Shown in pieces: positions 11,618-21,272 of a stretch of DNA of 64,000 nt; within the stretch, counting starts at the first letter, position 1, and each line of letters starts with the position of its first letter. Location of the stretch: NCBI GenBank assembly GCA_002682825.1, contig NOKP01000023.1, positions 682,001-746,000 of the forward strand. Reading direction: 5' to 3'. Source of the stretch: Neonectria sp. B-13 (lineage: Eukaryota > Ascomycota > Sordariomycetes > Hypocreales > Nectriaceae). Made by a program: the position numbers and the translations under genes. Below the pieces are notes generated by a model. It was not told the DNA's origin, searched no databases, and was given only the letters and a program-made list of their open reading frames with translations.

Positions 11618-13612
11618 ATGTCGGCCCCCAGACCCGTCTCGCGATGCGTCCAGCGCAGCTCCCGCGCACTCTCGAGGACTCAATGGCATCCCAGGAGCAG
11701 CTTCTGCCCCTCCGCCGCCGGCTCCAGGGCTGCGTCCCGCCGCTCTCAGCTCGCCTGGCCCGTCATGAGGATCCCCTTCGCCGGCGCCACCAGGTCTTTC
11801 AGCAACACCTCCCGGCGACGCTCCGACGACGACGACGAATCCTTCGACCCCACCACCATCGAGCGTGAAGCCGACGAGGTTGATGTCTGCATTGTCGGCG
11901 CTGGGCCGGCCGGCCTTAGTGCGGCCATCCGCTTGAAGCAGCTCGCCAACGAAGCCGGCAACGAAGACTTCCGCGTCCTCGTCCTCGAAAAGGCCGGCGA
12001 TCTCGGCGCTCACATCCTCTCCGGCGCCGTCATCCAACCCTCCGCCATCAACGAGCTCATTCCCGACTGGCTGGACGAGGACAACGCCAACCGCTTCGAG
12101 CACGCGACCCCCGCCGGCACCGACCGCATGCGCTTCCTGACCAAGACCGCCGCCATCCCCCTTCCCGCACCCCCGCAGATGAGCAACCATGGAAACTACA
12201 TTGTCAGCCTGAACCAATTCGTCAAGTGGCTTGGTGAGCGTGCCGAAGAGGTTGGTGTCGAGGTGTATGCCGGCTTTGCAGCTTCCGAGGTTGTCTACGA
12301 CTCCGACGGCTCCGTCAAGGGCGTGGCGACCAACGATTTGGGCATTGGTCGCGACGGGAAGCCCAGGGAAGCTTTTGAGCGTGGCATGGAGTTCCACGCG
12401 AAGGTCACCATGTTTGGCGAGGGCTGCCATGGCAGTCTGAGCAAGCAGGTCATCAACAAGTTTGATTTGCGCCAAGACAGCCAGCACCAGACATACGGCC
12501 TAGGCATCAAGGAGGTGTGGGAAGTCGACCCGGAAAAGTTCGAAAAGGGCCTGATCGTGCACTCAATGGGTTATCCGTTGCCCAAGGACGTCTACGGCGG
12601 GTCCTTCATGTACCACTTTGGCGACAACCTCGTCAGCATCGGCCTGGTCGTTTCGCTCGACTACAAAAACCCCTGGCTCTCGCCGTACCAAGAGTTCCAG
12701 AAGCTCAAGCTGCACCCACTCTTCCGCAAGGTCCTCGAGGGCGGCAAGTGCATCTCCTATGGTGCTCGTTCCCTTATCGAGGGTGGCTTCCAGTCCATCC
12801 CCAAGGTCTCCTTTCCCGGTGGCGCCCTCATTGGTGATTCGGCGGGCTTCGTCAACGTGCCTAAGGTCAAGGGCACACACAACGCCATGAAGTCGGGCAT
12901 GCTGGCCGCCGAGGCTGCCTGGGACGCCCTCAAAGAGAAGACGGAAGGCAGTGTCTTCCTCTACGACTACGAGGACAAGCTGCGCAAGTCGCCCATCTGG
13001 AAGGAGCTGCGCGAAGTGCGCAACATGAGACCCTCATTCCACACGCCCCTCGGTCTGTACGGCGGCGTCGCCTATTCAGGTCTCGAAGCCTTCTTGTTCA
13101 AGGGCCACGTGCCCTGGACCCTCAAGCACAAGACGACCGACCACGAGAGCACCATCCCCGCCGACAAGGCCCCCAAGATCGAGTATGACAAGCCAGACGG
13201 CAAGATCACATTCGACATCCTGACGAGCGTCTCCCGAACCGGCACCAACCATGAGGAGGACCAGCCCGTGCACCTGCAAGTCGCTGACTGGGATGCCCAC
13301 ACCGAAAAGGCCTACCCGACTTTCAAGGGTCTGGAGAACCGCTTCTGCCCGGCTGGAGTGTATGAGTATGTGGAGGACGAGTCCAAGCCGCATGGCGTGC
13401 GATTCCAGATCAACGCCCAAAAGTGAGTTCCATCCTCTAAGAGTTGAGACAACTGCGTAGCCACACTGGCAGAGTAAGATTTGCTTGCTAACATGATTTG
13501 TCCCCCGTACAGCTGTATCCACTGCAAGACGTGCGACATCAAGGCGCCTCATCAAGACATCAATTGGCAGGTACCACAAGGAGGCGAGGGCCCCAAGTAC
13601 TACATGACGTAA
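11618..13612 (+). CDS. CIR2: Electron transfer flavoprotein-ubiquinone oxidoreductase, mitochondrial
   Basis: ETF-QO passes electrons from ETF (fatty-acid and amino-acid oxidation) to ubiquinone at the inner mitochondrial membrane, using FAD and one 4Fe-4S cluster. Exons are 11618..13422 and 13513..13612, giving 634 aa. The 90-nt intron has a GTGAGT donor, a GCTAAC branch point and a GTACAG acceptor; reading through it would stop the protein before the cluster. The N-terminus (about 68 residues) is rich in Arg/Ser and lacks acids, a mitochondrial presequence. The FAD-binding GAGPAG is at residues 94-99. Cluster ligands are the Cys in FCPAGVYEY and the [11 protein letters not shown] motif; the latter lies almost wholly in exon 2. 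The ATG follows CTCACC and has no better upstream alternative. Confidence 0.97.
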
Positions 13613-16600
13613 ACTCGGGAGTTGGCTTTGCGGGTTTGTTTGTATGATAAGTGATTATACCTGAATGCGTGCATACATAGTACTCCGGCGCGAGGAAGCG
13701 GGCGGTGTGGGCCAGACTTGGGAAGAGACGGGATACAGCAATGGTGCATATTGGAGTCAGTGAGGGTACCCGAAATTTACAGAAACATTTCAAGGACCCT
13801 TTGTTTGTGTTTTCTTGCTTTGTTTTGTCGGGCAGCATGGCCTGTCGGAGCCGTAGTGTCGGAGCCATGGAGAGGTCTATGCGAACGGACGGGGACGTAC
13901 GGAGTAATAGGACCTAGACTTGAACATGTGGAGAGCGGTGGTCATTGCCAAAGACGAACCCCGACTGCGTGAGAAATGAGGCTATGCTATGCATTTGCAA
14001 CGGCATTCCATGCTGTGTGGTGCATTACTTGTGCAACGCCCATGTTACGGGTAGGACAGGGTGTTCTGTCTTGAGATCTCCTTGGTCTCGAGGAATGCTG
14101 GTGTGACGCTGGAACCCTTGAACCAGCCGCCCGGCGGGTTTCCCTTGCCTGGTCTCTGTCGCATGTAAGACTGGGGTTTGTGCAAGATCATGGTAGAGCA
14201 AGGCCACCCACGAGGGCTTGTCAAACTTTTCATCATGAACGTGACCTTCCTTGCGGAGGAGCTTGATGCATCGGGTTGCAACTCGCAATGGGAGACAGCG
14301 GGGGTATGGGTTGTGGTAGACAAGGAAACCCTGGTAGTATCCTGGGGAACGAGGCTGGACGAGAGATGGAGCAGATGGAGCAGAATGGAGCAGGTTCATT
14401 ATCGCAAAAGGTGCCAGGTGCCCCCTGCTTGGCGCATTTCGGCCCAGGCCCGCTCGGTATAGTGAGAGATGAAGGACGGGGCGTACATGGAAATTGTTAG
14501 TGAGGTACATGTGTCGACACAACCCCGTATCTGGAGCCTTTTCGGAAAAGGTAGCTGCGTTCGGCGATCCATGGTCAGTCGAAAATTTCGCGTCACCACT
14601 TGGCGCAAAAGCTGCCGCGACACACGCCCATGGAAACCTCTTCTCGAAAGACACAAGTCATGAAAGAGTGCCATGATATTGGCGAGCCTCATGAGACGTC
14701 ACGATTGCAGATGCGAACAGTGATGGAAGCGAGAACACGAGAAACCAAGGCGAGGACCAAGCAGGCAGAGACCGAGACGCGAGGTGCGTGAGAGCGTGCG
14801 GAAAAGTGTGCGTGAAAGCACGCGTGAGGGCGCGGTACAGGGCACCCTAGGGCCTGGCAATCCGACCAGTGAGCGGCTGCAAAGTGCATGAGCCTCCCTG
14901 GCGGCCCTCCAGGCTCATGCCAGCCTGCTGCTGGTTGGTCGCAGGCCATGACTCACACAGAGGGCAAGAAAAATGGAAAAACCCACACGGCTGCCAGTTT
15001 GCGGTCCCGAAACAGGAAAACTCTGTGCAGAGCCTTGGCTGTGAGTGGCCTGTTGTCGCCACACCCGGGCCTGGTACGACTCGCATCAGTATGATATGCG
15101 CAAACATGAACAGGTTTCCCGGAACGCATGACTCTGGTTCTGATGCTGAGACAGCTGCCGCGACGCAGTTGAACCGAGCAGCGCATGGGATCTCTGGGGG
15201 TGGGCAGCAGACGCGTCGCCGGGAGGGATGGAACTGGGCGTCAGCAGAAGGGGGAAGTAGGGGGCAGGCCGTGTTTCAGGGTGCCATCACCATAATGGTG
15301 GTTGGTTGTGGGTGGTGGTTGGGACTTGTCGTCGTTGGGCAAGGGGAAAGAAAAATCGAGATGTCCCACGGGGGGCGAAGGAAGCGTTTGACAGGATTAA
15401 CAGGGCCGAGGGGGGCTGGAAGATGCTGGAAGGAAGAGTGGGTGCTCGCAAGTCGCAACCAAGCGATGAGCGGCGACGGCGACGACCGGGGCGATTGGGG
15501 CAATTCGGATGATTGGGTAGTTTGGGGGCGAGAGCAGCAAGTCAAGCGGAGCGCTACGGACGTCGGAGAGGCGACTGGACAGTGGAGGGGCGACTGGAGG
15601 TCGCGCGGGCGTCTCTGATGAGCGTCGCTGCGTTCTTGATGAAGGGGGCGGGCGGAAAAGCCAAAAAGTAACCAACCGGCCCTTCGGCTTAGCCCCGGTC
15701 CATAATTCCAAGTCCGTCCCATGGTCCATCAGCGCGCTGTGACGCTGTTGTCACAGGCGGATTGCGTGCGCTGCTGGAGCCTGTCGGTCAGTAAGGCCAG
15801 GCCAGGTCAGGTCAAGTCTAGTCGAGCCTGTCGTCGCCGCCATCTGAAAGATCCCGTCGTTGCCTGTCGTCATTTTCGTCAAGCCACCCGTTGGTGTCGA
15901 TGCCGGTATCGTCCGTGGCCGTCCGTATCATGACTCCTTATCGTCGTCGTCGGTCATCGTTCCATCGTAGTCGACTTCAACTTGGATAGTCGGGCTGCCT
16001 AGAGTCGGGCTGGTGTGGATGGTGGTGATGGTGGTGGTGGTGGTTGGCTTGTTTGACGAAAAAAGAGAAGAGGGAGGACAGCAGGAACTCTGGGCGGCAA
16101 GACACAGGTGACGACGACTCTGAGCAAGCATGGTTGCAGCTGCTGTCTGTGCTCAGCCCCCTGCGGTGAGAAGCATCTGATGAGCGATGCCCATTGAGGA
16201 GCCGCCTTTGGGAGCCGCTTCGAGCCTTTGGAGGACACAGTGGCAAACCGAGGCTCTCTCCAGCGCTCGCAGCACGACGGTCTCAGGGAACTGCCAGCAC
16301 CCGCATGGCCCCACGAGTAACCAGTGCGCCGCTCGGGGGTACCATTGTGCCGCAATCCGCACAGCAACCCGCAACCCGCCATCTGCTATCGCGGTACTTC
16401 AGGGGCTTTGGGCTTGGACTGGGGTGCATGGTGGTGAAAAAGGAGATAAAATCACCTCCACTTGCGTCCGTGATTGGCCACGCTGGCCTTAGCGCGCCCA
16501 CTAGGGTACGCCAAGCCTGACAGCGGCGACGCCACAGCCAGTGTTGTTGCCTGGGGTGTCCTGCCCGAGCGGGCTGTGGCCAAAATTATAAAGAGCCTGC

Positions 16601-17582
16601 CCTCCCCTCGCCCGCCTGTTCCGAAAGTCTTGCGCGGAAGTCCCGACCGACGGCCCTACGTACCTACCACACAACGTCTGGCTCATACTTAATTTTTTCT
16701 CCCTCCCCACGACGTCACACCCCCACCCCATTGGGACAAAACTTCATCCACTCTCCACCAAGCCTTTGCACTCTGGACTCGGAAGCCTTTGCGCAACCCG
16801 TCTTCAGTCAAGGCCAACCCTCTCTCCTTTCTGTGCTCTCCTGTCTCACTGCTGCGTCGTGCATCCAGCAGACGCGAGCTCGCTCTCTAGTGTGGAAAAC
16901 AAGGAAATATTCCGGTGCCCGACATCACTTGCGACCCAGGCCAAAGAACTGGAACACGTTCCTTGCCCTCGCCCGCTCCTTACGCGCACTCGATCTCGTT
17001 GATCTCGACGACGACCCGGAAAGCGAACTCCGTCGTTTCACTCCCCGTCGCCGCCGCCACGATCAGGTCGTTTGCGTCTTGTGTAGACCAAATAAAAGAA
17101 GTTGTTGTGAAGTGAAAGAAGCCAGAGGTTATCGAGTTCTGGTTGTTGGCAGTTCATCCGAGCGATACATACCGATCGACCTACCTCGCCCTATCTGAAT
17201 TACACTCCGACCTTCGTGGACGGTGTCTTTCAAAAACAAACAAACCATCTCTGCTTGTGCAGCTTTCTTGTAGGGGAGACATTCACTTGTTCATCTCCCA
17301 CGCGATTGGTAGGTCGCTTTTCTGGTCTCTGAGTCACTGCACCGCCACCTTCCCCCGCCTATAAAAGGGCCATTTCTCCTCCGTTTTCAGAACTTCCCTC
17401 CTCCATCATCCACGGCGCATCACAACAGCGTCCAAAAAACCATCCCCATCGCCGTCTCGCTCTACCTTGCTTGGTAGGGCGCTTCTATTGTCGTTTAGAC
17501 AAGCGATGCTAACGCATTTGGCCGGTTAGATCTGTTCGGCAAGACCTGAGACCGTTCGCGTCCCTCGATACCGACTCCGATC
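13613..17582. other. 4-kb gene-free region upstream of TBP
   Basis: Long ORFs here (for example near 14870-15620 and 15276-15730) have composition-driven sequence and no recognisable domain. From about 16600 to the TBP ATG the strand becomes strongly pyrimidine-rich, typical of a fungal promoter and 5' leader. A TATA box lies at 17360. I see no tRNA, transposon or tandem array in the rest. Confidence 0.5.
17360..17366 (+). promoter_or_regulatory. TATA box upstream of the TBP gene
   Basis: A perfect TATAAAA lies 217 nt before the TBP start codon, in a CT-rich context followed by pyrimidine tracts suitable for transcription initiation. Assignment as the functional core promoter is inference from sequence and distance. 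Confidence 0.5.
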
Positions 17583-18509
17583 ATGGAAGGCATTCAGACG
17601 CACCCGTCTAACGCGGCGCAAGCCAAGGCCTTTACTGCGCCTGGATCGCTGTCGTTCCCCGGGGCTACCAACGAGTTGACGCCGCCACCAGTTGGCAACG
17701 GCGATGCAGCCCAGCGACCTGTTGCCAACGGCCAGCAGGCTGCAAATGGAAATGGGGTGACTCCCGCGACTCCTGCCGCAACGCCTGTGACCAACCAAGG
17801 ACCTAGTGGAATCACTCCCACTCTGCAGTATGTATCCTCCTGAGTGACCTTGACTTGCTCAGGGAGGCTGAACTCGCAACTTTTAAGGAACATTGTGGCA
17901 ACTGTCAATCTTGACTGCCGCTTGGACCTCAAGACGATCGCTTTGCACGCGCGAAATGCTGAGTACAATCCCAAGGTACTACAGACTATCTCTTGTTCTA
18001 GTTGACCAAGTTGCTGACCCAGACAGCGTTTCGCTGCTGTTATCATGCGAATCCGTGAGCCCAAGACCACTGCGCTCATCTTCGCCTCTGGCAAGATGGT
18101 TGTCACTGGTGCCAAGTCTGAGGATGACTCTAAGCTTGCCTCGAGGAAATACGCTCGTATTATCCAGAAGCTCGGCTTCAACGCCAAGTTCACGGACTTT
18201 AAGATCCAGAACATTGTGGGCTCTTGTGACATCAAGTTCCCAATCCGACTTGAGGGTCTGGCCTCGCGCCATCACAATTTCAGCTCCTACGAGCCTGAAC
18301 TGTTCCCTGGTCTCATTTACCGCATGATCAAGCCCAAGATTGTGCTCTTGATTTTCGTCAGTGGCAAGATCGTCTTGACTGGTGCCAAGGTCCGAGAGGA
18401 GATCTACCAGGCATTCGAGATGATCTACCCTGTGTTGCAAGGTATGTTGCTATTATGGATTTTCCATTTCTCAATACTAATCATGGTTCCAGATTTCCGC
18501 AAGGTTTAG
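17583..18509 (+). CDS. TBP: TATA-box-binding protein
   Basis: TBP is the core-promoter DNA-binding subunit used by all three nuclear RNA polymerases (yeast Spt15). Exons are 17583..17827, 17888..17975, 18027..18441 and 18493..18509, giving 254 aa; introns are 60, 51 and 51 nt. Residues 1-80 form a variable Pro/Ala/Asn/Gln-rich tail. The saddle begins at [15 protein letters not shown] and contains both direct repeats, each ending in the hallmark segments [13 protein letters not shown] and [14 protein letters not shown]. The final coding exon is only 17 nt and supplies the end of the conserved YPVLQDFRKV tail; without it the frame reads into intron. The gene stands alone in a 6-kb sparsely coded stretch. 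Confidence 0.98.
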
Positions 18510-19539
18510 ACGCATCATAGTTGGTCTATGGCATAAATGCCTTAACCAGCTGAACTTTGACCACACCCACCGACGTGTATGATTAGACAACCCGTCACGA
18601 TACCACGATAGTTTGCTTTTTGTTGTTGCCATTTCTCTTAGTTGTTTTGGTGTTCAACCATACCACCCAACTAAGAGCTGCGTTTGTATCATTTTGAATT
18701 TGTTTTTCTGCATTGCATCGGCGTTGCCGAGGACGGCCAGGCAGGGATTGATTTTGCGAGGGATAAGGTTCGAGGGGGCAAAAGAAGAAGACTACTCATC
18801 CCGCGACACACAACATAGATTGCTCGCGCCGGTCCTGGGGCGCAAGCGCTCACTTGACTTGAGCGCTTTAATTATCCTGAAGGGAATCGCTGAGTGGAAG
18901 GAAGAGACGATGATCAGAGCTGAGCATGAGTTGCGAAGAGAACGGGGGTGCTCTGGACCACAAACAAACAAACAAACAAACGATCTGGTTTACTGGAATC
19001 GTCAAAACGGAGACCACAGCCGCGGCATTCGCCAACGCGGTTGTTGAGTTACGAGCCTTGATGGTTCAAATCAGACTACACCATAGGACAAGGGACACAC
19101 AGGCACATGCCGTTCGTGTTGCGTAGTTCTAGATATCAATCTCAACCTTTTAGTTCTCCAAGATGAATGTCCACTTGCCTTAGTCCTTGTCTTGATTGTG
19201 TTAATCCTCCTCTTCGTTCCGCTATTTTGTGTACTTGAAGTGACTAATCAGACTAACCGGGTATGTATGGCTTAAGAAGCAATGAATGCCTGCGGATCCA
19301 GCGTCCAGACTCCCTGCGGACAGAGTTAGCCCCGATTTTCGGCATGTCCAGACGCCCTAATCGGAGCTCATGCGCCCTGTCATCGGCCAGCGCCGTGATC
19401 GGGATGTGGGAACCTATTGAAAATTCAGTGGCGTGGAGGTCAAGGCCGGTCGGTTGTCAATCCCGATTATCGTGAAGAAAACTCATTGTGTGTCTTGTCC
19501 ATTGCCTTTCCTCGACACGTAGAACGTTAAGCTTGCGCA
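18510..19539. other. Spacer TBP to FAD oxidase
   Basis: About 1 kb containing the TBP 3' region and the oxidase promoter. The only structured element is an (AAAC)n tract at 18960-18981. No coding or RNA gene is evident. Confidence 0.5.
18960..18981. repeat. (AAAC)n tetranucleotide microsatellite
   Basis: About five perfect copies of a 4-bp unit in the intergenic region between TBP and the FAD oxidase gene. Confidence 0.9.
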
Positions 19540-20958
19540 ATGGACGGTCCTCCTTCATCAATCCTTATCGTCGGATCCGGTGTCTTCGGCCTCGGCACGG
19601 CCTACGCCCTCACTCAGCGGTCCGGGTTTCACGACACCTCCATCACCGTTGTGGACTGTGCTGGTGGCCAGTTCCCTCCGGATGACTCTGCCAGCGTAGA
19701 CTCGTCTCGAATCATCCGGGCGGACTACTCGGATCCCCACTATGCTGCTCTCGCGGCCGAGGCGCAGAAGCAATGGCGACAGCAGGGTGACGACGAGGTC
19801 GGCGGCCAGGGCAGATATTCGGAGGCGGGGTTGCTCCTGTGTGCCGATACCCCTCCCAAGGACTATTCGTACAAGAAGTGCGGCATGGATTATACCAAAG
19901 AGAGTTGGAAGAACGTCGTGGACATCGCCAAGAAGACGGGCCTGCCGCAGGACAAGATCCAGCTGCTCGAAAGCACCAAGGCTATGCAGAACTACCTCAA
20001 GACCGACGGCCACCCTGGAGATTGGGGCTACATCAACAACCTATCCGGCTGGGCCGACGCGGGCCGGGGAATGAAGTGGCTCTATGAGAAGACCAAGGCC
20101 ACTGGCAGAGTGAACTTTATCGATGCCAAGGTTACCGAGCTGGTGACGGAGGGCGACCGGGTCACAGGCGCGAAGCTGGCCGACTCCAGGGTGCTCAAGG
20201 CCGAGGTGGTGTTTGTCGCTGCCGGTGCTTGGTCGGGTTCTTTGGTCGATTTGCGAGGTCGCTCGGAGGCTACCGGACATCCAGTTGCGTACGTGGCCAT
20301 CAGTCCAGAAGAGGAGAAGGCCTTGGAGAAGCTGCCCGTGGTTCTGAACCTCAGCACCGGCCTCTTTGTCATCCCGCCCCGAGATGGACTGCTCAAGTTC
20401 GCCCGCCACGACTTTGGCTACGTCAACCCTACCAAGATTACGAGAGCGCTCCCCGTGTCGTCCAAGGACAAGCGAGAGCACTTCCTCGCCTCGCAACCCT
20501 ACACCTCCCGCATCGATGCGTCCGACCCCTTCCCTGCCGAGGCCGACCAGGACCTTCGCCGCGCCTTGACCGACCTGATCCCCATCCGGGGCCTGGAAAA
20601 TCGACCGTGGAAGAAGACGCGCATATGCTGGTACGCGGACACGCGCGACGGCGAGTGGCTCGTCGACTGGCACCCGGGCTGGAGGGGGTTGTTCGTCGCG
20701 ACTGGCGACAGCGGCCACGGCTTCAAGTTCCTGCCGAACCTGGGCGACAAGATTGTCGACGTGCTGCTAGGCGACGGAGGCAAGCTGGCAGAAAAGTGGC
20801 GATGGAAGGAGATGCCCAACGACGGCGCTGGGCGAGAGAAGGACGGAGTCTACACGGGACTCATCACCGAGGACGGCAGTCGAGGAGGCCAGATGCTGGT
20901 GTTGAAGGACGAGTTGGCCAAGGGTCGGGCGCAGAACATTGTCAAGGCCAAGCTGTGA
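19540..20958 (+). CDS. FAD-dependent amine/amino-acid oxidase (DAO family, sarcosine/fructosyl-amino-acid oxidase-like)
   Basis: This is an intronless 472-aa oxidoreductase of the DAO superfamily, expected to oxidise a secondary amine or N-substituted amino acid with O2, releasing H2O2. The Rossmann motif LIVGSGVFGLGTAYAL is at the N-terminus, with glycines at residues 12, 14 and 17. SSRIIRADYSDPHYAALA matches the conserved region after it in fungal fructosyl-amino-acid, pipecolate and saccharopine oxidases. The C-terminal FAD segment is GLFVATGDSGHGFKFLPN. Cys363 in ICWYADT is at the position where amadoriases and sarcosine oxidases attach FAD covalently. There is no signal peptide and no clear C-terminal SKL; the end is AKL, which is close to but not a standard peroxisomal tripeptide. 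The exact substrate cannot be read from sequence. Confidence 0.85.
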   Translation: MDGPPSSILIVGSGVFGLGTAYALTQRSGFHDTSITVVDCAGGQFPPDDSASVDSSRIIRADYSDPHYAALAAEAQKQWRQQGDDEVGGQGRYSEAGLLLCADTPPKDYSYKKCGMDYTKESWKNVVDIAKKTGLPQDKIQLLESTKAMQNYLKTDGHPGDWGYINNLSGWADAGRGMKWLYEKTKATGRVNFIDAKVTELVTEGDRVTGAKLADSRVLKAEVVFVAAGAWSGSLVDLRGRSEATGHPVAYVAISPEEEKALEKLPVVLNLSTGLFVIPPRDGLLKFARHDFGYVNPTKITRALPVSSKDKREHFLASQPYTSRIDASDPFPAEADQDLRRALTDLIPIRGLENRPWKKTRICWYADTRDGEWLVDWHPGWRGLFVATGDSGHGFKFLPNLGDKIVDVLLGDGGKLAEKWRWKEMPNDGAGREKDGVYTGLITEDGSRGGQMLVLKDELAKGRAQNIVKAKL

Positions 20959-21272
20959 AAAACGACACAAAGAAGGTCGACTAATGGGGGCAAGGACATT
21001 GTATAAACGATAAATTTTCTACACGTAGCATTCAATTGATTTCAGAGATTAGTTCAGCCTCAAAGCGCCGTGCAATCAGGAGTTCACCCGGCGCCGAGAA
21101 GGACACACGGAATCCTAACCATTGGATGTATGCTTGTACCGAGGCGTATGCACCAACAAGCTATTTGCACCAGCGCCCTTACAATTGCGACAGCTCTCCT
21201 ACAACTCACACACAACCCCCCCACCATCTACCCTCCGGCGACGCGCTGAGGCGAAAGAGATATCAGATCGAC
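20959..21272. other. Short spacer before the SR140-like gene
   Basis: These 314 bp contain the oxidase 3' end and the leader of the next gene. The downstream reading frame is open back to 21036, but that extension is low-complexity and unlike the family N-terminus, so I treat it as leader. Confidence 0.5.

Noticed and set aside
11387..12487. A 366-codon antisense frame across the ETF-QO gene
   Set aside because: Gly/Val/Asp-rich mirror of ETF-QO codons, with no recognisable domain.
14869..15618. A 249-codon ORF in the spacer upstream of TBP
   Set aside because: Gly/Arg/Trp-rich composition without family resemblance; typical chance ORF in GC-rich sequence.
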